Below, piece by piece: positions 17,163 to 26,645 of a DNA stretch of 41,287 bases. The DNA is from Aureococcus anophagefferens. Taxonomy: Eukaryota > Sar > Pelagophyceae > Pelagomonadales > Pelagomonadaceae. A program made the translations under genes and the position numbers. Every line of letters starts with the position of its first letter. Within the stretch, counting starts at the first letter, position 1. The stretch spans positions 295,501 through 336,787 of the forward strand of contig NW_008705598.1 in assembly GCF_000186865.1 (NCBI RefSeq). The letters are read 5' to 3'. The notes beneath the pieces were generated by a model. The model did not search any database. It was given only the letters and a program-made list of their open reading frames with translations, and was not told where the DNA came from.

Positions 17163-20100
17163 TTACAGCGTACTTTGCAGCGGGGTCAGCCCGTTCGCCG
17201 CCGACGCGCTCTTCGAGAGCCGCGCGAGCTCCCTCGCCGTCGCCGAGTCCTCGGCGCGGGCCTCGGCGAGCTGCTTCGCGAGTTTGCTCTGGGGCGGCGC
17301 CTTGGGCTCGTGGTGGAACGCGGTCCGCGCCTTCTGCGCCCTCTTGCGCCGCATGCCGATGGCGCGCCGCCGCGTCGTGATCTCGTGGATGTTGTCGAAG
17401 GTCACGGCGCAGATGGACGGGTCGATGCGCGGGAGCTCGAGGTCGTCGAAGCGCTCGAGGCGGCCGCGGCAGAACTGCTCGGGCCCGCTGAACACGGGGT
17501 CCGACAGCTCGCGCGCGTGCCCCCGGGGCCGCGCGGGCAGGGACGGCGGCGGCGGCGACGCCGGCGCGGGCGTCGCGTCGCGCCGGGGCCGCGGCGGCGG
17601 CCGCGTCAGGGCCAGGTCCGGCCGCGCGTCGAGCGTCATCGTCTCGTAGCGCGGGATCGGCCGCTTTGGCGCGTCCGGCGCGTCCCCCAGCTTGCGCACG
17701 TGGAGCCGCTCGCGCGCCGCCTCCGCGCGGCGCCGCCCCCGCGTCGCGTCGAGCTCGCCCTGGACGTCCGCGGCCGCGTCGGCGATCGTCGCGGCCTCCG
17801 CGACCTCCGCGGCCGTCATCGTCGCCGCGAACGGCGCGTCGTCCTCGGACGCCGTCGTCTGCGAGAAGCCGCTCGGCTCGGCGTGGAGCGCGTCCGTCGA
17901 CGGCGCGGCGAGGACCGACGACCGCTCGAGGAGCGGCGCGGGCTCCGGCGGCGCCGCGGGTAAAGACGCGCGGTGCATCGCGAGGAGCGCCGCCTCCTCC
18001 CGCTCCTTATTCTCCGCGTCCGTCTCCTGCCTGACGAGCTCCTCGGCCGAGAGGAACATGGAGCCCGTGCGGTTGACCTCGGCGTTCGCCGCGTCGCTCG
18101 CGGCCCGGAGCTCGCGCTTGCTCGCGATCGCGTCCTGTACGGCCTTGTCCCGCGACGCGCGCTGCGCCTCGAGCTCGTCCTCGGACGAGTACCGCGAGTC
18201 GTCGGACGCCAGGGCTTCGTCGTCGTCGTCGCCGTCGTCGTCGCCCCGCGCCGCCTCCCAGGGCGGCGCCTCGACGGGCGCGGCCCGCCGCGCCTGCCAG
18301 GCGTCGACCTCGGCCTGGTGGTACGCGGCCATGGACACGCGGCGCGGCGGCTCCGCGGGCGCGGGCGCGGGCGCGTCGTCGTCCGCGAGGTCGCCGCCGA
18401 GGGCGTCGGGGAAGTCCGCCGTCCGGAGGCCGTCGCGCGTGTTCGGGGGCTCGTCGGCCGTCGCGTCGTACGACTCCAGGTCCGCGCCGGACGCGGCCTC
18501 CGACTCGAGCTGGTCGTCGTAGAAGTCGTCGGCGGCGCGCTCGGCCATGGCGTACAAGTCCGCCATCTCCTGCTTCTCCACGTCGGACGCCTTGCCCGCG
18601 ACGATCTCGTGCGCGACCTCGTGCCCGCCGAGCGCGCCGCGGCGCTCGCGCGCGCGGTCGCTCTTCGACGTCTTCTCGAGGTCGCCGTGCATGGCGCTGA
18701 GCAGGTCCCGCGCGAGATCGTTGAGCGCCGGCCGCCCCCGCACGAGGCGCTGGTGGTTCAGTAATCGCAGGTCGATGGCGATCTGGCGGAGCCGGTCGAG
18801 CACGGTCTTGCCGGAGCGATTCCGCGCCTCCGACTTCGCGAGGAGCCAGCCGTAGTCGCCGCCCGGGAACCGTAGGATCGCCCGCAGGGCCACGAGCACG
18901 TGGCGGAGCAGCGGGTGCTTCGTCTTGGGCTCCAAGAGTAGACCCACCAGCGCCGGCAGGATGCCCTGCTCCACGAGGCACGGCGCCGCCGCGGCGACCT
19001 GGGCAGCAAAAGGGTGCGAAATTCCCAACTTCAAAGGCTCCGATCTCGGTCGTTTTCCGCTCGTTTCGGCTGATTTTTGGACGAGCGATCATCTCTCGGA
19101 GCGCTCTCGAAGCGTGGGTGCTGTTTCCGAAACGCGCGCGCGCGGAACACTCACGTTGAAGCGACGTTGAATCACCCTTTTCCTGCCCTGGCGGCGACGT
19201 TCGCGGAGCACAGCGCGGCGACCGCGAAGGCCGCGTTGTACTTCGTCGCGCCGGACGTCGACTCCGCCGAGAGCATCTGGATGAGGTAGGGCGCGAGCTT
19301 GTACTTCTTGTTCAAGACGAGCTCGTGGATCTTGCCGCCGAAGGCCTTCAATTTCGCCGTCGTCGACGCCGTCGTCGTCATCCGCGCGATCAACAACGCG
19401 ACGGTAGACCGGATGGCCCAGTCCAACGGCGGCTTGTCCGTGTCGAAGGAGAACCGCTCGACGCAGCGCAACACAACCCGCGCCTCGAGCATCGCGTGGC
19501 ACGCGCCGGGCGATAGCGCCGCGGACGCCGCGAATTCGTACCACGCCACGGGCAGCCGGACCAGGCGGCACGTCTCCAGGTCCAGGTGCAGCGTCGCGCT
19601 GTGGTCCCCGTCGATGATCGCGGACCGCGGCACGCTTCGAATAACCTTGTCCACGGCCGCCTGCGTCACGGGCCGCCGCGGCGCGAGGCGGCTCAGCGCG
19701 CGGATGACCTGTGTGCAAATCAACCAGTGAGCTGGGACGTCGGGGCCAAACTTGAGAATTCTCTAGCTCGGTCAAATCGAAGTCGATTCGGCTGATTTTT
19801 GAACGGATCGATCGCTCTCGTCGAGTTCTCGAAGCCCAGCCGAAGAGCTCGTGTCAAAACATTCGAATACGCGCACATTGAAGTCGGGTTGAAGATTTGA
19901 TTTGCACACCGCGGATGACGCCGCGCGCGTGGAGCTCGTCGGCGCCCGCGGGCGTCGCCCCCAGCTTCGCCAGCGCGCCGCAGGCCGCCGCGCGGCACTC
20001 GAGCGGCGCGTCGACGGAGAGCGACGCGCGGAGCGGGTCCACGGCCTGGGCCCGGAGCGGCCGCAGCGTGACCTCGGCCGCCGCGTAGCCCGCGTCTTCT

Positions 20101-23100
20101 CCCACCGCGGGCTCGTACTTGAGGTCGTGGAGCTTGTCCGGGAAGGGCACGGGCGCCGCCGCCGCCACGAAGGCCGCGGCCGCGGAGACGACCTTGGCCT
20201 CCGCGGCCGCGAGCGCGTCGATCGCGACGATCTCGGACGTCGGCACGCGCCGCGCGAGGCCCAGCACGTCGCCGAGGGTCGACGTCGACAGCAGCATCTG
20301 GGCCACGAGATTCCGCGGCGCGACGGGCGCCTCCAACAGCGACGCCGACGTCGTCTGGGACGTCGTCGACGCGACGGAGATGAGCTGCGCGCCGTCGTCC
20401 CGTTCGTCGTCGTCGTCGCGCGCGTCGTCGCGGAGCTCGCGCGCGTCGCTGCCCGTCAGCGCGCTCGAGATGCCGCCGCGGCGCCGCAGCCCCCGCCCCG
20501 CGCGGTCGTCGCGGAGCGCGTTCAGGCGCCGCTTCTCCGCGCGGTCCGCGTCGAGGCCGCAGTCGACGAAGCCCTCGTCCTTGACGTTCGCCGCGCAGGA
20601 CAGCGTGAGGAGCATGGACTCGACGGCGAAGTAGTGGAGCCGCCGGTCCGACGCGGACAGGTGCTTGACGTCGCCGTCCTCGATCTCGTTGAAGCCCGCC
20701 TGGACCGCGAAGGAGCAGAAGCGGAGCAAAGCGTCCGCGCCGCAGTCGAAGAGCATGCGCGGCAGCGGCGGCGCGGCGCCGAAGAGGCGCCGGAGCACGA
20801 CGCAGTGCGCGTAGCGCGCGCGGCGCTCCAACTCGTAGAGGAAGGACTGCTTCTTCGGCTGGCAGAGGAACTGGAAGATGGGCATCGCGGCCTTGAGCTT
20901 TGCCAAAACGAGGCCCGACGCGGCGACGTCGTCGTCGGACGCGCCGCAGAGCGCCTCGAAGGCGCCGCGGCAGTGGTCCGTGAGCGTCGCCGCGTCCCGC
21001 TTGTGGGCGTCGGCGGGCGTGGAGGGCTTGTCGCGGCGCCGGCCCTTCTGGAGGCGCCGGTAGGACCGCGAGTCCTGGTCCGCGACGCACTCGTCGCCCA
21101 ACGCGCCGGGCAGCACCACCGGCGACCGGCCGACGCGCGACGCGTAGAGCAGCACGATCAGCGACCGCAAGAAGGCCGGCTGCGTCGGGTCGCCGGACGC
21201 CAGAAGCGGCGCGAGCATGTCCTCGACGCGCGCGGCGACGAGGCCCATGCGGCCCGGCGGGAACGTCGTCAGCTGCGCCTGGGCAGCACAAGAGTGATTC
21301 AACGTCGCTTCAACGTGAGTGTTCCGCGCGCGCGCGTAACGAAAAACACATCCACGCTTCGAGACCGTTCCGAGAGATGATCGCTCGTCCAAAAATCAGC
21401 CGAAACGAGTGGAAAATGGCCGAGATCGGAGCCTTTGAAGTTGGGAATTTCGCTCTCTTGTGCTGCCCTGAGCTGCGCGAGGAGCTCGAGGCACGCGCAG
21501 CCCGCGAGCGCGCCGCGGCCGCCGCGGTTCGGGCCCGACGCCAGGCCGCCGACGATGGCGCGCTCGAGGGGCCGCCCGCCGAAGGCCAGCACCTCCTTGA
21601 GCACGTGGCGCATCGCGCCCTCGCACGACGCCGCGCAGCGCTGGCAGAAGCGCACGGCGCCGAGGAACAGGGCCTCGTCGCGGCCGTTGAGGAGCTCGAG
21701 CACGACGGCGAGCCAGCCCGGCCGCGCGAGCTCGCGGACCGCGTCCACCTCGCCGCAGGGCTCGTGGAAGGCCTCGTCGCCCCGGTCGCCCCGGGCCTTG
21801 CGCCGGCCGCCGGAGCCCGCCGTCGACGGCGGCCGGTCGACCTCGGACCCGCCGGGCGTCGACGGCGCGCGGTCCGACGCGCCGGACGCGCCCGTGCCCG
21901 GCCGCGGCGGCGTCCCGGACCCGTCGCCGGCGGTACGCGCGGGCTTCTCCAAAACGGGCGACGCGGGCGCGGTCGCGGGCTGGCGGCAGCACGTGAGCAC
22001 GGACAGCGACGCCGCCTGGAGCACGTCGAGCGCCAATCGTCGCACCTTGAGCGGCTCCCGCACGTTCAAGAGCGACACGCACAGGCCCGTCGCGTTGCCG
22101 TGGAGCACGCACCGCGCCAGCAGAGGCACGGACGCGACCAGGAGCAAGATCCGCAGCGCCTTGCAGCGCTTCTCGTCGTCGCCGTGGAGCCGCGCGATGC
22201 ACACCAGGCCCGTGATGCCCTCGCCCTTCTTGCCGCAGACCTCGTGGCGCGTCCGCTCCGCGACGCCGACGAGCTTCGACCTGGGCAGGAAAAGGGTGCG
22301 AAATTCCCAACTTCAAAGGCTCCTATCTCGGTCGTTTTCCGCTCGTTTCGGCTGATTTTTGGACGAGCGATCATCTCTCGGAGCGCTCTCGAAGCGTGGG
22401 TGCTGTTTCCGAAACGCGCGCGCGCGGAACACTCACGTTGAAGCGACGTTGAATCACCCTTTTGCTGCCCTGGCTTCGACGACGCCATCGCGTCGAGGAG
22501 CTGCAGGTAGGACCGCACGGCGCGGTCCACCAAGGCCGTCTTGGTGACGTGGTGGTAGTCCATGCCCCCTTTCAATGCGCTCTTCTTCTTTCGTTTCAAC
22601 CCGCCGGGCTCCTTGTCCATGCGCGCTATGGACGCGCGGCGCCAGCCGTCCAAATCCGCGAGCCGCTCGGCCTTGGCGCGCTTCCACTTGTTGACGAGGG
22701 CCTCGTGCTCCATGCACTTGGCGAAGTACTTGCGCCGGCACCGCTCCCGGTTCTCCTTCTCGTGGAGCAGGACCTCGGCCTCGGGCGCGTCGTCGGGGAG
22801 CCTGGGCGGGAACACGGTGCGAAAGGCTCCTCTCTCGGCCGTTTTCCACTCGTTTCGGCCGAATTTTGGACGGGCGATCATCTCTCGGAGCGCTCTCGAA
22901 GCGCGGATCCTTTCTTCGGAACGATCGCGCGCGGCACACGCACGTTGAAGCGACGTTGAATCACCCTGTCGCGGCCCCGCGGGCGGCTTCGACGCGTAGT
23001 GGCGGTGGTTCGGGTCGCAGAAGAAGCGCATGTGGACCGCGCACTGGATGATGTTCGCGGCGAGGTTCGGCTCCACGAGGAGGATGTCGATGACGCGCCG

Positions 23101-23817
23101 GATCGTCTTAATATCTAAGAGCCGCTGCGCGTAGTCGTGGATCGGAGCCATCGCCGCGAGCAACGGGGCCAAGTTGAGCGCGTGCTGGTCCAAACCGTAG
23201 GACAACCCGGGCAGCGAGTGGTTGACCATGGACTCCAAGACTCGTTCGAAATAATACAGCGCCTCGACGTGGCGGTTGCACAACCGGAGCAGCATCTGCT
23301 GGCTGTAGTCGCGCCTTTTCTGCCCCGGCCCGTCGAGCGGGCAGTCCTTGATTTCCTGGACCAGGGCGGAGCACGCGGCCTCGATCTCGCGCAGGGACCA
23401 CTGCGTCGTGTCCCAGTCCATGTCCATCATCAGATTCGTCTGCTTCTCTTCCGCCGTCAGGTCCTCCGCGCCGCGGCCGTGGCCCTCGGCGTCGACGTGC
23501 GACACGGGCGCCGCGGCCGGCGGCGGCTTCTCGTCGTCGGAGTCGGCGGAGTCGTTGTCATCTTCGTCGTCGCTCGCGTCGCCCTTGCTGAGGGCGCTCG
23601 GGTCCGTCGTCTCGTAGCCGACCTCGCAGGACCGCACGAGGCTCAGCGTGTCCCGCCCTAAACCGGAGGCGTAGCGCTCCATGCCCGCCTCGCGCGGGTC
23701 GCGGACCGAGGACGTCTCCTCGAGGTAGCGGAACCGCGCCCGCCCCTTGGCCGCCGTCGTCTCGCTCGTGTCGCCGAGCCCATCGCGCTGCGGCAGCACG
23801 AGCCGGTTGATCTCCAT
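17163..23817 (-). CDS. Large protein of unknown function, armadillo/HEAT-like, with five introners
   Basis: From the ATG at 23817, exons are 23817-22973, 22801-22481, 22280-21479, 21278-19920, 19708-19199 and 18998-17163. The lengths add up to one open frame of about 1890 residues. Every intron is an introner. The N-terminus is acidic, then come helical segments such as TTQWSLREIEAACSALVQEI and RRDYSQQMLLRLCNRH. A later stretch reads KLVGVAERTRHEVCGKKGEG and GLVCIARLHGDDEKRC. Repeated Leu/Ala-rich helices around GILPALVGLLLE and HVLVALRAILRF look like armadillo/HEAT repeats. The last 500 residues are acidic and low-complexity, ending in a Lys/Arg-rich helix (RRRAIGMRRKRAQKA). I cannot name the family; a scaffold is the best guess. 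The stop codon at 17165-17163 overlaps GTAAGT, a strong donor-like string, so an alternative 3' end cannot be excluded. Confidence 0.7.
18999..19198 (-). mobile_element. Family-1 introner forming a GT-AG intron
   Basis: The element is 18999-19190 (192 bp); the TSD GCGGCGAC is at 18991-18998 and 19191-19198. In the gene sense the donor is GTCGCCGC (from the TSD) and the acceptor is CTGCCCAG. Joining restores SAN with VAAAAPCLVEQG, phase 0. The body is inverted relative to the copy at 14337: the GTGATTCAACG end is at the donor side here. Confidence 0.94.
19709..19919 (-). mobile_element. Family-2 introner forming a GT-AG intron
   Basis: The element is 19709-19911 (203 bp), the same length as the copy at 880. 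The TIR is CTGTGTGCAAATC at the acceptor end and CGGTGTGCAAATC at the donor end. The TSD CGGATGAC is at 19701-19708 and 19912-19919, so the sense donor is GTCATCCG. The join gives HARG with VIRALSRL, phase 0. Its core shares GGCTGATTTTTG and CTCGTCGAGTTCTCGAAGC with the copy at 880. Confidence 0.93.
21279..21478 (-). mobile_element. Family-1 introner forming a GC-AG intron
   Basis: The element is 21279-21470 (192 bp); the TSD AGCTGCGC is at 21271-21278 and 21471-21478. In the gene sense the donor is GCGCAGCT and the acceptor CTGCCCAG. The join gives CLELL with AQLTTFPPG, phase 0. It is nearly identical to the copy at 14337 in body and orientation, including the GGCAGCACAAG version of the TIR. 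Confidence 0.94.
22281..22480 (-). mobile_element. Family-1 introner forming a GT-AG intron
   Basis: The element is 22281-22472 (192 bp); the TSD GCTTCGAC is at 22273-22280 and 22473-22480. In the gene sense the donor is GTCGAAGC and the acceptor CTGCCCAG. The join restores MASS with KLVGVAERTR, phase 2. The body is almost identical to the copy at 18999, in the same orientation. Confidence 0.94.
22802..22972 (-). mobile_element. Decayed family-1 introner
   Basis: A diverged copy of about 167 bp (22802-22968). It keeps GTGCGAAAGGCTCC, the CGTTTCGG and TTTTGGACGGGCGATCATCTCTCGG core, and TTGAAGCGACGTTGAATCACCCTG. The block AATTCCCAACTT is deleted and the donor-side TIR is lost. The acceptor CGCCCAG is kept. 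No TSD is recognisable. The donor is inferred as GC at 22972 because only that choice near the end fits phase 2 and gives KPPAGP with LPDDAPEAEV. It is probably the oldest copy in this gene. Confidence 0.78.
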
Positions 23818-23939
23818 CGTTGTCGGGGGCAGCGCCGCCGCCGGGCTCCCCGGGCCGAAGGTGCGGCACGTATCGATGAGGTGTCCGGACGAGATCGCGC
23901 TTGAGCCGCGGCGCCGAGCAGATCGGGCTCTTCTCTAGC
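23818..23939. promoter_or_regulatory. Shared divergent promoter interval
   Basis: Only 122 bp separate the ATG of the large minus-strand gene and the ATG of the plus-strand dioxygenase. Any promoter elements must be shared or overlap the coding starts. No TATA box is seen. Confidence 0.35.
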
Positions 23940-25148
23940 ATGCTTCGACTCGCCACCATCGCCTGCGCGGCGACCGCGGCCTCGGGCCTCGTCGCGCCGC
24001 GCCTGCCCGCCGCCCGGCATACGACGACGGCGCGGTTCGCCGCGGCGACGGCGGAGAAGGCCGACGTGCAGCTCGTCGACTGCCCCTACACGCAGTGGGG
24101 CGAGCCCTTCGACGTGCGCGCCGCCCAGGCGGCGAAGCGCGGCGCCCAACCCGAGCCCTTCATCCACGAGCTCGCCCCGCCCGCCGGCGCGTCCAAGGCC
24201 GACGAGCTCGCGTGGCTCACGGAGCACGCGGACGACGTGAACGCCAAACTCAGCAGCCACGGCACCGTCTACCTGAAGGGCTGGGAGCTCGTCAAGGACG
24301 CCGAGGGCTTCCGGAGCGCCTACGAGGCCCTGAACCTCAGCCCCTGCCGCGACCCCCTCGACGCCGTGTCCGCGCGGCCCATGGTCGACAAGGGGTCCGC
24401 GGTCTACGAAGCGGTAAACAAGGAGTCGCGCGCGAACTTCTTCATCGGCATGCACAACGAGTTCGTCGGCACGCGGGCGCCGCGGGCGGCCATGTTCGTC
24501 TGCTTCAAGCAGGCCGACGAGGGCGGCGAGTTCATGGTCGCGGACGGCCGCGCGATCTTTCGGGATTTAGATACGGATTTGCTCGGGCGGCTCTACGACA
24601 AGCAGATCCGCTACAGCGTCATGGAGCTGCCCTTCTTCTCCTTCCTCGACAACCTGCCCGACGGGCTCCAGCCCCCGGCGGCGTCCGCCGTCAAGGGCCT
24701 CGTGTCCGCGGCGATCAACGCCAAGGTCGACTTCGACGTCAAGATGCAGTGGATCGACGGCGACGGCGGCTACGACGACGCGCGGACGCTCCAGGCGCGG
24801 GCGCCCGTGCAGCCGCCCGCCGTGCTCCACCCGAAGACGGGCGAGCCGACCTGGTTCTGCAACGTCCACAGCCACAGCGCGAAGCTCCGGAAGTCGCGCG
24901 AGAAGATCTACGGCGAGGAGTTGTTCACCGACGGCGCGTCGCAGATCAACAAGAGCGACATGTACTACGGCGACGACTCGGACCTCGACGAGGCCGACCT
25001 GGCCCACATGGACGAGGTCACGAAGAAGCACACGACCTACCTGAAGATGGCGCCGGGCGACGCCGTCCTCGTGGACAACTACCAGACCATGCACGGCCGC
25101 AACGTCTTCAAGGGCACGCGCAAGCACGCCGTCTCCTGGTTCGAGTGA
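23940..25148 (+). CDS. TauD/TfdA-like Fe(II)/2-oxoglutarate dioxygenase, probably plastid-targeted
   Basis: A 402-residue intronless protein from the ATG at 23940. The N-terminus MLRLATIACAATAASGLVAP resembles a bipartite plastid presequence. The body matches the TauD/clavaminate-synthase-like fold: SSHGTVYLKGWELVKD near residue 100, FIGMHNEFVGT (first metal His and acidic ligand) near residue 170, FVCFKQADEGGEFMVADGR, and C-terminal VLVDNYQTMHGRNVFKG with the distal His, followed by RKHAVSWFE with the Arg that typically binds 2-oxoglutarate. The metal motif is HxE and not the usual HxD, which occurs in some family members. The substrate is unknown; relatives hydroxylate small organic acids, amines or carnitine precursors. 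Confidence 0.85.
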   Translation: MLRLATIACAATAASGLVAPRLPAARHTTTARFAAATAEKADVQLVDCPYTQWGEPFDVRAAQAAKRGAQPEPFIHELAPPAGASKADELAWLTEHADDVNAKLSSHGTVYLKGWELVKDAEGFRSAYEALNLSPCRDPLDAVSARPMVDKGSAVYEAVNKESRANFFIGMHNEFVGTRAPRAAMFVCFKQADEGGEFMVADGRAIFRDLDTDLLGRLYDKQIRYSVMELPFFSFLDNLPDGLQPPAASAVKGLVSAAINAKVDFDVKMQWIDGDGGYDDARTLQARAPVQPPAVLHPKTGEPTWFCNVHSHSAKLRKSREKIYGEELFTDGASQINKSDMYYGDDSDLDEADLAHMDEVTKKHTTYLKMAPGDAVLVDNYQTMHGRNVFKGTRKHAVSWFE

Positions 25149-25261
25149 GCGGCGCGGTAAGGTGTCTGGTGCCCTTGCGGGGCCGGGGGGGTGGCGCTCG
25201 AGGGGTGGCTCGTCCCCCTGTAGCAGATCAAGATGATGGGCCCGGAGCCTCATGTTTTACG

Positions 25262-26272
25262 CTAGCGGAGCCGGCCCTTGTGGCTCGGGAGGACCCAGTG
25301 GAAGAAGAGGTACGTCGCCGACGCCGCGGGGAGCGGGCCGCGCGCGTGGGGCAATTCCGCGCCGCGGTAGAGGAGGCCGTCGCCGGCGCCCCACGTCGCC
25401 GCGTGCGTCGTGCCGTCGGCGAGGTCGAGCTCGAGGGGCCAGGGCGCGTCGTCGCCGTCGGCGAGGCCGTCGTAGTCCACGAGGACGCTCAGCGTGAAGG
25501 CGCACTGGGGCCGGTCCACGTGCTTCGGCAAGGACGCGCCCCGCGGGTACGTGGCGACGATGCAGTAGGACGGCTTGAGCATTTTAACAGAATAGATGTC
25601 GGGTATCAATAGAAATTGCAATAAAGGCGTGAGATGCCGGTGGATCTCGTTCGCGCCGGGCTCGTCGCGGAGCAGCGTCCGGTGCGGCTCGGCAGAACCC
25701 CGCCCGATTGTCCGCTGCATGCCCACGACGCCCCGCAGATGGCACCGATACGCGTCGAGGATTTTCCGCGGGAGGGCGCAGCGCATCAGAGCAAAGCCGG
25801 AGTCCTCCGTCTGTTGCCACGACTTAGTCAGCGACAGGTCCTCGTACCAGGGGCGGGAGAAGCCGAACCCCATCGCATGCCGTTCTCCTCCTGGACCCCA
25901 CCACCGCGCCTCGTTCTCCGCTTGGACGGGCGCCGCGGACACGCGCCTGAAGACGGCGCAGGCGTAGGTGCTGGGGTTTTTGTCCAGGTATTTGCGGCGC
26001 CAGTCGCCAAATCGAAAGCTGTGCTCCGTGCAGACGAACAGCGTTCCGGGTTCAATGTGTTTCTCTTGCTCGTTAGACACGGAGTAAGGGCCTCCTTCCA
26101 TGACGACGATGGCCGCGACGGCGCCCCGCCCTCCTCGACCGAGCGTCGCCCGCGCCGCGTCCGAAAACCGGGCCCACGTCGACACGTGTATCGCGTCGTC
26201 GGCGATGGGCCCGACTTCCAAATCGCACCATTCGTTCAGCGCGTGCGCGAGCGACGCCAGGTCTCGACCGAG
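25262..26272 (-). CDS. 2OG-Fe(II) oxygenase-like protein, 5' end lost in gap
   Basis: Reads from the gap edge (26272) to the TAG at 25262, about 336 residues. The C-terminal part resembles prolyl-4-hydroxylase-type folds: SLPKHVDRPQCAFTLSVLVD (HxD), then GLLYRGAELPHARGPLP with a distal His and LFFHWV. A separate N-terminal half includes GPYSVSNEQEKHIEPGTLF and HSFRFGDWRRKYLDKNP, not recognised. The A+T content is slightly higher than in neighbours and codon use less extreme. The start codon lies in or beyond the gap. It converges with the TauD-like gene (113 bp between stops). Confidence 0.62.
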   Translation of the reverse strand, partial: LGRDLASLAHALNEWCDLEVGPIADDAIHVSTWARFSDAARATLGRGGRGAVAAIVVMEGGPYSVSNEQEKHIEPGTLFVCTEHSFRFGDWRRKYLDKNPSTYACAVFRRVSAAPVQAENEARWWGPGGERHAMGFGFSRPWYEDLSLTKSWQQTEDSGFALMRCALPRKILDAYRCHLRGVVGMQRTIGRGSAEPHRTLLRDEPGANEIHRHLTPLLQFLLIPDIYSVKMLKPSYCIVATYPRGASLPKHVDRPQCAFTLSVLVDYDGLADGDDAPWPLELDLADGTTHAATWGAGDGLLYRGAELPHARGPLPAASATYLFFHWVLPSHKGRLR

Positions 26273-26414
26273 NNNNNNNNNNNNNNNNNNNNNNNNNNNN
26301 NNNNNNNNNNNNNNNNNNNNNNNNNNNNNNNNNNNNNNNNNNNNNNNNNNNNNNNNNNNNNNNNNNNNNNNNNNNNNNNNNNNNNNNNNNNNNNNNNNNN
26401 NNNNNNNNNNNNNN
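26273..26414. other. Assembly gap (142 N)
   Basis: A run of N next to a 90-bp tandem repeat, which probably continues into the gap and prevented assembly. Confidence 0.95.
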
Positions 26415-26594
26415 CTCGTCGGTCTCGGCCTCGCCGGGGGCTGCGCGGGGCGGCATCGTGAGGGCCGCCATGAGCACGAGATGAGGGTCCTCGGTCTACG
26501 GTTCCTCGTCGGTTTCGGCCTCGTCGGGGGCTGCGTGGGGCGGCTACGTGAGGGCCGCCATGAGCTCGAGATGAGGGGCAACAAGGGGGAAGCT
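26415..26594. repeat. 90-bp tandem repeat at gap edge
   Basis: Two visible units start at 26415 and 26505, both CTCGTCGGTxTCGGCCTCGxCGGGGGCTGC, followed by GTGAGGGCCGCCATGAGCxCGAGATGAGGG. They differ at a few positions. The unit is a multiple of three and open on the minus strand, where it would encode a 30-residue repeat with RPSRxRPxQPPxRPxPT, but coding is not established. More copies probably lie in the gap. Confidence 0.8.
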
Positions 26595-26645
26595 CCTAGA
26601 GTAAGGGGTAAACACCTGTGGTTGCTGCCTCCCAGGCGAGGCGCG

